Position numbers and translations under genes: made by a program
The notes under the pieces: model-generated
What the model was told of the DNA's origin: nothing
The model's input: only the letters and a program-made list of their open reading frames with translations
The model's database searches: none
Shown here: one piece after another, positions 17,716 to 26,162 of the stretch
Numbering within the stretch: the stretch's first letter is position 1
Layout: every line of letters starts with the position of its first letter
From: Lysobacterales bacterium
GTDB lineage: Bacteria > Pseudomonadota > Gammaproteobacteria > Xanthomonadales > SZUA-5
Reading direction: 5' to 3'
Assembly: GCA_022844135.1 (NCBI GenBank)
Contig: JALHMG010000031.1
Location: forward strand, 1 to 64,000
DNA length: 64,000 nucleotides

Positions 17716-19187
17716 TGCAGTCCCTGTAGACAAGCTGCGACGCCGCTGACTCGTAAGCGCTCGAGCGCAGCGCCGATCGCGGCGACCAGACGGGGCGTGA
17801 CCAAATCCTCGGCAAATACTTCGCGGACGGCGAGCATCGCTGCTGCGTAGCTGGCCGATTCCGGGTTTGCCATCGCGATGGCCGCGAATCGCTCGGCGAG
17901 CGGATCGCGCACATCGATGCGCGCGCCTTCAAGATCGAATCCTGTGACGTATTGCATCCAGGCCGCCAGACCCAGCGCCAGGCGCGCGCAGCTCTGTCCA
18001 GTTTCGATACGCGCGCGCAATGTGCCCAGCCAGCGCTGCGGGATTTTCTGCGAACCGTCCATCGCGATTTGCCAGGTGCGATGCGCGAGCGCGCGGTTGC
18101 GGAAGCGGGCGCGCAACTCTGCTGCGTAGTTGCCAAGATCGAAGTCATTCGGCGGCAACAGCGTCGGCGCCACCTCGTCGTCCATAAAGCGCTCGATCAG
18201 CGCCCCGAAACCAGGCGCTGCCATCGCGTCGCTGACGGTTTCATGGCCCGCGAGATAGCCCAGGTACGCGAGCAGCGAATGGCTGCCGTTGAGCAGCCGC
18301 AGTTTCATCAGTTCGAAGGGCGCCACATCGGCAACCAGCGTCGCACCCACCTCGGCCAACGGCGCAAGGCGCATGTCGCCGGCCTCGATAACCCATTGCG
18401 AGAACGGCTCGGCCTTGACCAGGCCAGCATCGGCGTAACCAAAACGCTCACGCACGAATTCCTGGTCGGCTACGGTTGTGGCCGGCACGATGCGATCGAC
18501 CATCGTATTCGGAAAGCTGACGTTACTGGCAATCCAGTCGTGCAGTGCCGGGTTGCGCGCGCTCAGGCTCAACGCCAGACCGCGTAGCACGCGGCCATTG
18601 CTGGGCAAGTTATCGCAACAAAGCACGATCGGCGCCAGCTCGCCGGCGAGGCGCCGCCGATCGAGTGCTGCGCACAAAAAGCCAAGTGCGCTTTTGGGCT
18701 GCTGGGGATACTCAAGATCATGAGCGATATCTGGATGTTCGACGTTCAACTCGCCACTGCTCGGGTGGTGGCAATAGCCTTTCTCGGTGATCGTCAAGGT
18801 GTACATCCATGTGCGCGAGTCGGCCATGCACGCGAGCACCTCAGGTGCCTGACTCGGCGCGTGCAAGACGCGATCCATGCAGCCCACGAGTCGCACCATC
18901 GGCGCGTCGTTGGACAGGCTTAGCAAGCTGTAAAGGCCGCCCTGCGGATTGAGTTGCTGCGGAACGTCGTACTTCTGAAGGCTGACGCCGGTCACAGCAA
19001 AGCCGCTGCACCCGGCGTTCAGCAGATCGTCGAAGTACAGCGCCTGATGCGCGCGATGAAAGGCGCCGACGCCGAGGTGCACCACGCCACCACGTTCGAG
19101 CATCGCGCGGCGTTGGTAGCGCGGCATCGCCAGTCCGGGCGGCGGCTGCGCCAGCGTGTCGTTATCGAGGCGCATCACGTCAGCCAT
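17712..19187 (-). CDS. uxuB: Fructuronate reductase / mannitol dehydrogenase family
   Basis: 491-aa NAD-dependent polyol/sugar-acid dehydrogenase. GVVHLGVGAFHRAHQALYFD forms the nucleotide-binding start; VKAEPFSQWVIEAG and LMKLRLLNGSHSLLAYLGYL, with the catalytic Lys/Asn-x-x-His region, identify the long-chain mannitol dehydrogenase family. The most likely reaction is fructuronate to mannonate, feeding the ManD enzyme encoded across the divergent promoter. No separate uxaB is present, so it may also reduce tagaturonate for UxaA. The ATG at 19187 overlaps the uxaC stop by 8 nt; further upstream in-frame codons lie deep inside uxaC. Confidence 0.87.
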   Translation of the reverse strand: MADVMRLDNDTLAQPPPGLAMPRYQRRAMLERGGVVHLGVGAFHRAHQALYFDDLLNAGCSGFAVTGVSLQKYDVPQQLNPQGGLYSLLSLSNDAPMVRLVGCMDRVLHAPSQAPEVLACMADSRTWMYTLTITEKGYCHHPSSGELNVEHPDIAHDLEYPQQPKSALGFLCAALDRRRLAGELAPIVLCCDNLPSNGRVLRGLALSLSARNPALHDWIASNVSFPNTMVDRIVPATTVADQEFVRERFGYADAGLVKAEPFSQWVIEAGDMRLAPLAEVGATLVADVAPFELMKLRLLNGSHSLLAYLGYLAGHETVSDAMAAPGFGALIERFMDDEVAPTLLPPNDFDLGNYAAELRARFRNRALAHRTWQIAMDGSQKIPQRWLGTLRARIETGQSCARLALGLAAWMQYVTGFDLEGARIDVRDPLAERFAAIAMANPESASYAAAMLAVREVFAEDLVTPRLVAAIGAALERLRVSGVAACLQGLQ

Positions 19188-20604
19188 TGCGCGCGGCCTC
19201 GGATCTCGGCAGGCGATACGCTTCGCGCGCCAGCCGATACGCCAGGTCGTGCGCCAGCTCGAAGGCCTCGTCCTCGTCGAGTCGATGCTCAGCGACAAGC
19301 TCGGCAAGAAAACCGCAGTCGATGCGTCGCGCAACGTCGTGGCGCGCAGGAATCGAAAAGAACGCGCGCGTGTCGTCGTTGAAACCGACGGTGTTGTAAA
19401 AACCCGCTGTTTCGGTGACGTTGCGCCGGAAGCGGCGCATTCCCTCGGGGCTGTCGTGAAACCACCAGGCGGGGCCCAGCTTCAGGCACGGATAGTGGCC
19501 AGCGAGCGGCGCCAGTTCGCGCGCATACGTGCTCTCATCCAGTGTAAACACGATGACGCTCAAACGCCGCTCGTTGCCGAACGCGTCGAGTAGCGGCTTC
19601 AGCGCGCGCACGTAATCGGTGCGCATCGGAATGTCCGCACCTTTGTCGCGTCCGAAACGCTCGAATACGCGTGCGTTGTGGTTGCGGAAACTGCCCGGAT
19701 GGATCTGCAGCACGAGACCGTCGTCCAGGCTGATGCGCGCCATCTCGGTGAGCATTTGCGCGCGGAACGCCTCGGCATCGATGGCGCTGCATTTTCCATT
19801 GCGCACGCGCGCAAACAACGCTTCCGACTCGCGCGGAGAAAGGTCCAGCGTACCGGCGGTTGGATGACCATGGTCGCTGCTGGTTGCGCCGTGTTCCGTG
19901 AAGAACGCGCGCCGTTTTCGGTGCGCGGCCAGATAGCCTGCCCAGCTGAGCGTGTCCTCGTCGGTGAGTTCGGCGAAGCGCCTCAGATGGTCCGCGAAGC
20001 CTTCGAACTCGGGGTCGACGACCGGGTCTGGACGGTACGCGGTGATGACGCGCTGTCCCCAGCCATCGTTCTTCAAGCGCGCGTGATGTTCGAGCGTATC
20101 GAGCGGCGATTCGGTGGTCGCGATGCACTCGATGTTGAAGCGATCCAGCAATGCGCGCGGACGATACGCGGGCGTCGCCAAGGCAGCGTTGATGTGATCG
20201 AAAAACTGGTCGCAATTGCGCGGCGAGAAGCGTTCGCGCAGGCCAAAGACCGCAGCGAACACATGGTCGAACCAAATGCGCGAGGGTGCTGCGCGGAACA
20301 GAAAGTAATTCGCAGCGAAGGTCCGCCAGATCTCTCTGGCGCGGCTTTCCGTCAGCTCTTGCGGCGGCACACCGATGCCCAGATCTTCGAGCGCAATGCC
20401 TTGCGAATACAGCATTCGATACACATAGTGGTCTGGCTGGATCAGTAGCGTCGTTGCGTTGAGGAACGGCGCATCGCTGGCGAACCACGCCGGATCGGTA
20501 TGTCCGTGCGGACTCACGATCGGCGCATCCTTGACCGCGTCGTACAGCGAGCGCGCGAGGTCGCGTGCGGGGCCAGCAGGGAGAAGTCGGTCGGGGTGGT
20601 TCAT
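19180..20604 (-). CDS. uxaC: Uronate isomerase (glucuronate isomerase)
   Basis: 474-aa amidohydrolase-superfamily isomerase for glucuronate to fructuronate and galacturonate to tagaturonate. The N-terminal SPHGHTDPAWF carries the metal-binding His-x-His; LIQPDHYVYRML, TESPLDTLEHH and LQIHPGSFRNHN are UxaC signatures, with WWFHDSPEGMRRF and DDTRAFFSIPARHDVARR near the C-terminus. It is the first gene of the minus-strand operon. Its start codon is not preceded by a Shine-Dalgarno but by eight tandem AACAACC units, which may tune or phase-vary expression. Confidence 0.93.
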   Translation of the reverse strand: MNHPDRLLPAGPARDLARSLYDAVKDAPIVSPHGHTDPAWFASDAPFLNATTLLIQPDHYVYRMLYSQGIALEDLGIGVPPQELTESRAREIWRTFAANYFLFRAAPSRIWFDHVFAAVFGLRERFSPRNCDQFFDHINAALATPAYRPRALLDRFNIECIATTESPLDTLEHHARLKNDGWGQRVITAYRPDPVVDPEFEGFADHLRRFAELTDEDTLSWAGYLAAHRKRRAFFTEHGATSSDHGHPTAGTLDLSPRESEALFARVRNGKCSAIDAEAFRAQMLTEMARISLDDGLVLQIHPGSFRNHNARVFERFGRDKGADIPMRTDYVRALKPLLDAFGNERRLSVIVFTLDESTYARELAPLAGHYPCLKLGPAWWFHDSPEGMRRFRRNVTETAGFYNTVGFNDDTRAFFSIPARHDVARRIDCGFLAELVAEHRLDEDEAFELAHDLAYRLAREAYRLPRSEAARNG

Positions 20605-20607
20605 TTG

Positions 20608-20663
20608 GGTTGTTGGTTGTTGGTTGTTGGTTGTTGGTTGTTGGTTGTTGGTTGTTGGTTGTT
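20608..20663 (-). repeat. Heptanucleotide tandem repeat (AACAACC)8
   Basis: Eight exact copies of GGTTGTT on the plus strand (AACAACC in the sense of uxaC), 56 bp in all, ending 3 nt before the uxaC ATG. It replaces the ribosome-binding region. Exact tandem repeats of this length are prone to slipped-strand copy-number change. Confidence 0.95.
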
Positions 20664-20735
20664 CGAAAGTGCTCGTCTAACGCCCGGCCAGTACCTTCCC
20701 CACTGACGGGAGGAGGGAACCGATCAGGCTCCGTG

Positions 20736-20770
20736 GCGAGGACAACGCATCATCGAGAGCGTGTCCTCGC
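20736..20770 (-). terminator. Hairpin between exuR-like gene and uxaC
   Basis: Arms GCGAGGACAACGC and GCGTGTCCTCGC pair over about 12 bp with one bulged A and a 10-nt loop. It lies in the gap between the regulator gene and uxaC, both on the minus strand, and could end the regulator transcript or attenuate read-through. No T-tract is seen. Confidence 0.4.
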
Positions 20771-20873
20771 ACCGGCAGGCGTCCTTGTATTGGCATCGAA
20801 CGGGCGCCTTCGGGCTGGCATTTCGTCTGCCGCTTCCAAGAACCACGAACCAACAACCGAACACCGAAGCTCC

Positions 20874-21614
20874 TCACCGCAGCACCCCATAGCGCCTACG
20901 CTGCTCGTCGATGCGCGCCTGCATGGCCGCCAGCTCCTCGGCTTGCTCGGCCTTGATCAGATCGTCGATCACGCGCATCAGATGCGAGCGCATGGCGTCG
21001 CGGGCGGCCTCGGGATCGTGCTGCTCGATCGCCTCCAACACCGCGGAATGTTCGTTGATGCGCGGTCGGATGCCGGCGGCGCGAACCTTCTCCAGCGTAC
21101 GCGCAACCTGCGTCGATCCGCTGCGCGCGTCCCACAATGCTTCAATGACATAAACAATCGCGGCGTTCTGCGTGGCGCGTGCGATCTGCACATGGAACTC
21201 GCGATCGGCCTGCTCGCCTGGAACGCCGAGGCGCTCCTCTTCCTCCATGGCATCGAGCGCCGCACGGATGTTCTCGATCTGCTGCGGCGTGGCCAACTTG
21301 GCAGCCAGCGCCGCAGCCTCGCCCTCGAACAAACAGCGCGCCTCGATGAGCTGCAGCATGTTGATATCGCCCTCCAGCGCGCGCGCGCGCTTGGGCCGGG
21401 TTTCGACCACGTACACGCCTGAACCCGTGCGAATGTCAACCAGACCATCGAGTTCCAACATCAGCAGCGCTTCGCGGACGGTCGGCCGTCCCACGCCGAA
21501 TCGCTCCGCCAGTTCGCGTTCGGCCGGCAGGCGCGCACCGATTGCGTACTCGCCCTGCGCAATCGCGCCGGCGAGCTGTTCCGCAATCTGCTCGTAAAGC
21601 CGCTTTGGCCTCAT
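20874..21614 (-). CDS. GntR/FadR-family regulator, ExuR/UxuR-like
   Basis: 246-aa repressor with an N-terminal winged helix (RLYEQIAEQLAGAIAQGEY, RLPAERELAERFGVGRPTVR) and a C-terminal FCD ligand domain (about 80-235) with metal-binding residues typical of the family. The closest functional match is ExuR/UxuR, which senses fructuronate/tagaturonate. An in-frame ATG at 21644 lies inside the predicted operator and at the predicted transcription start, so the ATG at 21614 is preferred. It sits between the two halves of the uronate locus and probably represses both. Confidence 0.82.
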   Translation of the reverse strand: MRPKRLYEQIAEQLAGAIAQGEYAIGARLPAERELAERFGVGRPTVREALLMLELDGLVDIRTGSGVYVVETRPKRARALEGDINMLQLIEARCLFEGEAAALAAKLATPQQIENIRAALDAMEEEERLGVPGEQADREFHVQIARATQNAAIVYVIEALWDARSGSTQVARTLEKVRAAGIRPRINEHSAVLEAIEQHDPEAARDAMRSHLMRVIDDLIKAEQAEELAAMQARIDEQRRRYGVLR

Positions 21615-21626
21615 TTGTCTTACCAG

Positions 21627-21656
21627 TTGATTCTCATTGGACATACCAATTATGAT
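21627..21656 (+). promoter_or_regulatory. Sigma70 promoter of manD operon
   Basis: TTGATT, an 18-bp spacer, then TATGAT on the plus strand. The spacer contains the palindrome ATTGGACATACCAAT. The start of manD lies 80 bp downstream of the -10. Confidence 0.55.
21636..21650. promoter_or_regulatory. ExuR/UxuR-like operator
   Basis: ATTGGACATACCAAT, symmetric arms ATTGG and CCAAT around 5 bp. It resembles the E. coli ExuR/UxuR site (AATTGGTATACCAATT, from memory) and recurs as TGGTATTACCA at 35462. It overlaps both the manD promoter spacer and the regulator's own -10, suggesting joint repression and autoregulation. Confidence 0.6.
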
Positions 21657-21678
21657 CCGTGGGGATGGAGTTTGGCAA
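21649..21678 (-). promoter_or_regulatory. Sigma70 promoter of exuR-like gene
   Basis: On the minus strand TTGCCA, an 18-bp spacer and CATAAT. Transcription would begin near 21642, inside the operator, leaving a leader of about 28 nt before the ATG at 21614. Confidence 0.4.
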
Positions 21679-21736
21679 GCGTGAAGGGGGACGATGTGGA
21701 CGTCAATCGCGAGATGACTAACAGCGGAGCCGGGCG

Positions 21737-22948
21737 ATGAGAATCACTAGCGCCAAAGTCATCGTGACTTGTCCGGGGCGGAACTTCGTCACGCTGAAAA
21801 TCGACACCGACCAGGGTGTCTCCGGAATTGGCGATGCCACGATCAATGGCCGCGAGCTGGCGGCCGCCGCCTACCTTACCGAGCACGTGATCCCGGCGCT
21901 GATCGGACGCGATCCGCGGCAGAGCGAGGACATCTGGCAATACCTGTATCGCGGCGTGTATTGGCGGCGCGGTTCAGTGACCATGACCTGCATCGCGGCG
22001 GTCGATATGGCGCTGTGGGACATCAAGGCGAAGCTTGCCGGCCTGCCGCTGTACCAACTGCTCGGTGGCGCCTCGCGCACCGGCGTGATGGTCTATGGCC
22101 ATGCGAATGGACGCGACACTGCCGAGGTGATCGACGAAGTGGCCAAATACCAGGCAATGGGCTATCGCGCGATCCGCGCGCAGAGCGGCGTCCCGGGTCT
22201 GGATGAGGTGTATGGCGTCGGCAAAGGCAAGCTGTACTACGAACCCGCCGATCGCGGCGCGGTCGCCAAGGAAACGCTTTGGAGCACGCCGGAATATCTG
22301 GATCACACGCCCAGGCTGTTCGACAAGCTGCGCGAAAAGTTTGGCTTCGGCATCGAACTGTTGCACGACGTGCACCATCGCCTGACGCCCATCGAAGCGG
22401 CGCGCCTGGGCAAGTCGCTGGAGCCTTTCCGCTTGTTCTGGATCGAGGACCCGACGCCGGCTGAAAACCAGGAGTCGTTGCGGCTGATTCGCCAGCACAC
22501 GGTTACGCCAATCGCCATCGGCGAGGTGTTCGATTCGATACACGACAGCCATCAGCTCATCAAAGAACAGCTGATCGACTACATCCGCTCGACGGTGTTG
22601 CATGCCGGCGGCATCACGCACTTGCGGCGCATCGCCGATCTGGCGGCGCTCTACCACGTGCGAACCGGTTGCCACGGCGCCACCGATCTGTCGCCAGTGA
22701 CGATGGGATCGGCGTTGCACTTCGATCTTTGGGTACCGAATTTCGGCATCCAGGAATACATGCGCCACTCGCCAGAAACCGAGGCAGTGTTCCCGCATGC
22801 CTACAGCTTCGATGCAGGCTACCTGCATCCCGGCGAAGCGCCCGGTCATGGGGTCGAGATCGATGAGGAGCTGGCGGCGCGCTATCCGTATCAGCCAGCG
22901 TACCTTCCCGTCGCGCGATTGCGCGATGGGACGATGTGGAATTGGTGA
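21737..22948 (+). CDS. manD: D-mannonate dehydratase, enolase superfamily
   Basis: 403-aa cytoplasmic enzyme converting D-mannonate to 2-keto-3-deoxygluconate. It is the ManD/RspA subgroup of the enolase superfamily: the [20 protein letters not shown] capping segment, the long insert [19 protein letters not shown], metal ligands in [21 protein letters not shown] and AIGEVFDS, and [20 protein letters not shown] near the C-terminus. Length matches characterised ManD proteins. It is the first gene of the plus-strand operon, under the operator-bearing promoter. It takes the product of the divergently encoded fructuronate reductase. Confidence 0.93.
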   Translation: MRITSAKVIVTCPGRNFVTLKIDTDQGVSGIGDATINGRELAAAAYLTEHVIPALIGRDPRQSEDIWQYLYRGVYWRRGSVTMTCIAAVDMALWDIKAKLAGLPLYQLLGGASRTGVMVYGHANGRDTAEVIDEVAKYQAMGYRAIRAQSGVPGLDEVYGVGKGKLYYEPADRGAVAKETLWSTPEYLDHTPRLFDKLREKFGFGIELLHDVHHRLTPIEAARLGKSLEPFRLFWIEDPTPAENQESLRLIRQHTVTPIAIGEVFDSIHDSHQLIKEQLIDYIRSTVLHAGGITHLRRIADLAALYHVRTGCHGATDLSPVTMGSALHFDLWVPNFGIQEYMRHSPETEAVFPHAYSFDAGYLHPGEAPGHGVEIDEELAARYPYQPAYLPVARLRDGTMWNW

Positions 22949-23235
22949 GGGCGCATGGAAATGAACGAGGCGCGCTTGGAAGCGGGGCACGATTTATTCG
23001 TCAACCGAAGCGGGGGCGGGGGGCGTGGGTCACAGGCCGAGCATGAACCCCTTCGGAAGCGCTTCCCTGCGTCTGCCAGGGCTAAAGCGGACATCGGCAT
23101 AGACGAAAAGTTTGGCCCCTGTCCCTCGCCCCCTGCCCCGTCGCTAAACTTAAACCGCCGGATCATTCTGGCCGGATCAATAGGCGCGCCTCGTTCGTTT
23201 CCATGCGCGCACCCACCATTCTCGAGCATCGTCCC

Positions 23236-24198
23236 ATGACTCTTGCGGCCATAGGCGAAGGCATGCTCGAGGTGTTCGACGCTGGCGATGGCAGCGCGCG
23301 CTTTTCCTTCGGCGGGGACACCTTGAACACGGCCGTGTATCTGGCGCGGCTGGGTGCGCCGGTGGCCTATATCACGGCGCTCGGCGACGATCCGTACAGC
23401 CATGAGATGGCCCGCCAATGGGAGATCGAAGGAATCGATACCGGTGCGATCCTGCGCGCGCCGGGCGACGTGCCGGGCCTTTACACGATTCGCGTCAACG
23501 ATCGCGGCGAGCGCAGCTTTCTCTACTGGCGCTCGGCTGCGCCGGTCAAGCGACTGTTCTCGTTGCCCGGCGGCAACGCGCTGGCTAGGTCGTTGGCCGG
23601 GTATCGCTGGCTGTACTTTTCGGGCATCACGTTGATGGTACTGAACGCTCCCGATCGCGAGGCGTTTCGCGCCGCGCTTCAATGCGCGCGCGCCGCCGGT
23701 TGCCGAATCGCCTTCGACAGCAACTACCGCGCGCGCGGCTGGGAATCGGCTAGCGTCGCAGTCGAGCAGATGGCGCCTTTCATTGCGTTGGCGGACATCG
23801 TCCTGCCAGGCCTTGATGATGAGCAGGCATTGCACGGATTCGCGACCCCGGAAGCGGCGATCGCTTTTTACCGCGCACAGGGCATACGCGAGATCGTGGT
23901 TAAACAAGGACATCGCGGCGCGCACATTGCCGCTGAGGGGCAAGTCACGTGGTTGCCGGCGAATGCGGTGTCGCGCGTCGTCGATTCCACGGCCGCTGGC
24001 GACGCCTTCAATGCGGGCTATCTGGCGCGGCGCATGCTCGGCGACGGACCGGTCGATGCGGCACGCTTCGGCGCAGAAATTGCGGCGGTCGTGGTGCAAA
24101 ACCCCGGCGCCATCATCGAACGCGCACGTATGGCCTCGTTTATCGGTGCGCTCGCGCATCGTTTTGCGGCAGACACCGGAGCGCATCATGCGTCCTGA
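23236..24198 (+). CDS. kdgK: 2-keto-3-deoxygluconate kinase
   Basis: 320-aa PfkB-family sugar kinase, phosphorylating KDG to KDPG. The N-terminal FSFGGDTLNTAVYLARLG is the substrate loop; DSTAAGDAFNAGYL (about residues 253-266) carries the catalytic Asp. It joins the UxuB/ManD and UxuB/UxaA branches. The ATG at 23236 is chosen because upstream residues (MRAPTILEHRP) are not family-like. It follows manD after 287 bp, a gap with no gene, and overlaps the next GH2 gene by 11 nt. No KDPG aldolase gene is in the window. Confidence 0.92.
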   Translation: MTLAAIGEGMLEVFDAGDGSARFSFGGDTLNTAVYLARLGAPVAYITALGDDPYSHEMARQWEIEGIDTGAILRAPGDVPGLYTIRVNDRGERSFLYWRSAAPVKRLFSLPGGNALARSLAGYRWLYFSGITLMVLNAPDREAFRAALQCARAAGCRIAFDSNYRARGWESASVAVEQMAPFIALADIVLPGLDDEQALHGFATPEAAIAFYRAQGIREIVVKQGHRGAHIAAEGQVTWLPANAVSRVVDSTAAGDAFNAGYLARRMLGDGPVDAARFGAEIAAVVVQNPGAIIERARMASFIGALAHRFAADTGAHHAS

Positions 24199-25933
24199 GC
24201 GCAACGCCTATCGCGACGCCTTGGCGCTCGACGGATTCTGGGCAGCATCGAGCGCTGACGGCATCGAGGCCGATGGGCTCGGCCTGGTCCCCGGATTCGC
24301 CGCCGGCGGCCTGGTAGCGGTCCCCGGCAGCATCAACGAGCAGTGGGCCGAACGCGGCCTGCGCGATAGCCTTGGGCCGTTCTGGCTGCAGCGCCAGATC
24401 GTGGTACCGCGCTGCGCGGCCGGCATGCAGGCGCGCCTTCAGTTCGCGAGCGCTGACTTAACTGCTCGCGTGTGGTGGGATGGCCGTTTGCTGGGTCGCA
24501 ACGACGCGCCATTTCTGCCCTTCGCTTTTGACCTCGGCGAGCTGCAACCGGGCGCCGTGCATATCCTGACGGTATGCCTGGATTCGCGCCTGCCGACGGA
24601 TCATCCACTGCCGGGCATCGAGAGCGCCGATTTTGCGCGCGAGGGTCGCAGCAAAGACGAAGTGTATCCACCCGTCCGCTATGACTTTTTCCCCTACACG
24701 GGACTGCATCGCACGCCGCACCTGTGCTTTCTGCCCAAACAGCATTTGGGCGCCCCGCGCATCGAGGCAGGTTACGAACACGGCGGAACGCTGCGCGTGC
24801 GCACGCGGTTTGCCGGCCTGGGGCGCGTGGTGTTATCGCTGCTCGATGGCGAATCGGCGCTGGTGAGAGTCGCCTCGGATGACGGTGATTTTGATTTGTC
24901 GGCGCTCGCCGTGGAGCCCTGGTCGCCCGCGTCGCCCAAGCGGTACCGATTGCGTCTGGAATTGAAGCGCGATGTTGAAACACTGGACGAGATCAATCGC
25001 GATATAGGCTTTCGCGATGTGCGCATCGATCAGGGTCGCCTGCTGCTCAATGGCGAATCTGTGCAGATCAAGGGCTTCGGATTGCACGAGGATTTTCCTG
25101 TCCTTGGCAAAGGCCAGGCACTGGCGGTCACGGTCAAGGACCTGGAGCTGTTGCGCTGGTGCGGCGGCAATAGCTTTCGTACGTCGCACTACCCGTATGC
25201 CGAGGAAACCCTCGATCTGGCCGACGCACTGGGGCTGCTGGTCATCAGTGAGTGCGCCAGCGTCAACCTCGATTTTCGTCGCACCACCGACGCCACGTTG
25301 GAGCAGCACATTGCGCACATCGAGCGCCTGATCGAACGCGATCACTGGCATCCGTCGGTCATCGCCTGGAGCCTGACCAACGAACCCGGCTACTTGGCGG
25401 AGGCCGAGTACAAGCGCGCCGCGCCGGGTTATTTCGCCGAGCTTTTTGCTGCGGCGCGCGTGCTCGACTCAACCCGGCCGTTCACCGCGGCGAACGTTGG
25501 CAGCCGTCATGGCCTGATCGATCCGCTGTACGCGCATTGCGATTTTTTGTCGCTGAATCGCTACCTTGGTTGGTACGAGAATCCGGCGCAACTCGATTTC
25601 GCGATCGCCCGATTGCGGGACGAGTTCGACGCGCTGGCGGCGGCCTTCCCGGACAAACCCATTTTCGTTTCCGAGTTCGGCGCCGATGCCGTGGCCGGCA
25701 TGCACAGCAGCACCGATCAGTTGTTTTCCGAGGAGTACCAGTCCGAATTGATCGCCCGCTACTGGGACCTGATCGCGAACCATCGGCATTGCATCGGCGG
25801 CCACGTGTGGAATCTTGTCGACTTCAAAACCGCCCAGAACTTCCGCCGTGTCGTGCTCAATCACAAAGGCGTTTTTACGCGCAGCCGCGACCCGAAGATG
25901 GCGGCCTGGCGGGTGCGGGGGATGTGGCGATGA
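24188..25933 (+). CDS. uidA: Beta-glucuronidase, GH2, cytoplasmic
   Basis: 581-aa GH2 hydrolase with no signal peptide. The sandwich domain is at about 1-175 (FFPYTGLHRTPHLCFLPK closes it), the Ig-like domain at about 180-270 and the TIM barrel at 275-581. Acid/base E399 (SLTNEP) and nucleophile E496 (VSEFGADA) are present. N558-x-K560 within NHKGVFTRSRDPK matches E. coli GusA NKKGIFTR, the carboxylate-recognition motif, so glucuronides (or galacturonides) rather than galactosides are the likely substrates. It is coupled to kdgK by an 11-nt overlap, placing released uronate directly into the pathway. Confidence 0.9.
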   Translation: MRPERNAYRDALALDGFWAASSADGIEADGLGLVPGFAAGGLVAVPGSINEQWAERGLRDSLGPFWLQRQIVVPRCAAGMQARLQFASADLTARVWWDGRLLGRNDAPFLPFAFDLGELQPGAVHILTVCLDSRLPTDHPLPGIESADFAREGRSKDEVYPPVRYDFFPYTGLHRTPHLCFLPKQHLGAPRIEAGYEHGGTLRVRTRFAGLGRVVLSLLDGESALVRVASDDGDFDLSALAVEPWSPASPKRYRLRLELKRDVETLDEINRDIGFRDVRIDQGRLLLNGESVQIKGFGLHEDFPVLGKGQALAVTVKDLELLRWCGGNSFRTSHYPYAEETLDLADALGLLVISECASVNLDFRRTTDATLEQHIAHIERLIERDHWHPSVIAWSLTNEPGYLAEAEYKRAAPGYFAELFAAARVLDSTRPFTAANVGSRHGLIDPLYAHCDFLSLNRYLGWYENPAQLDFAIARLRDEFDALAAAFPDKPIFVSEFGADAVAGMHSSTDQLFSEEYQSELIARYWDLIANHRHCIGGHVWNLVDFKTAQNFRRVVLNHKGVFTRSRDPKMAAWRVRGMWR

Positions 25934-25990
25934 GGGCGGGACGGTTTGCTGGAGAGCCGGGTTCGGTGAGCGCCCCTGCCGAATTGACGC

Positions 25991-26062
25991 AAGAGCGAGG
26001 GCACGAGGGGCGGAGCCCAGCGCTTGCGCTGGGCTCCGCCCCTCGTGCCCTCGTGCCCTCGC
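25991..26062. repeat. Interspersed palindromic repeat, hairpin copy 2
   Basis: Contains a perfect 25-bp stem (25998-26022 with 26027-26051) closed by a 4-nt loop CTTG, flanked by AAGAGCG. It lies between the cytoplasmic glucuronidase and the symporter genes. Sequence is shared with the copies at 16072, 27869 and 58946. In mRNA it would form a very stable hairpin that could block 3' exonucleases or attenuate transcription. Confidence 0.9.
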
Positions 26063-26162
26063 ATTTCGACATGCCGCGCAATTCGAAGTCAGCTTACTCG
26101 CCCAAATATCCCAAGAATCGCTGGACGGCGTCGCGCCATAGCGCGACCCACGGAGGCCAAAA

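Noticed and set aside
20608..20663. Possible CRISPR array
   Set aside because: Contiguous 7-bp units without spacers: a microsatellite, not a CRISPR.
22949..23235. G/C-run-rich gap before kdgK, with CCCCTGCCCC stretches similar to 9941-9960
   Set aside because: Only low-complexity similarity was seen; no defined repeat boundaries or gene could be supported.
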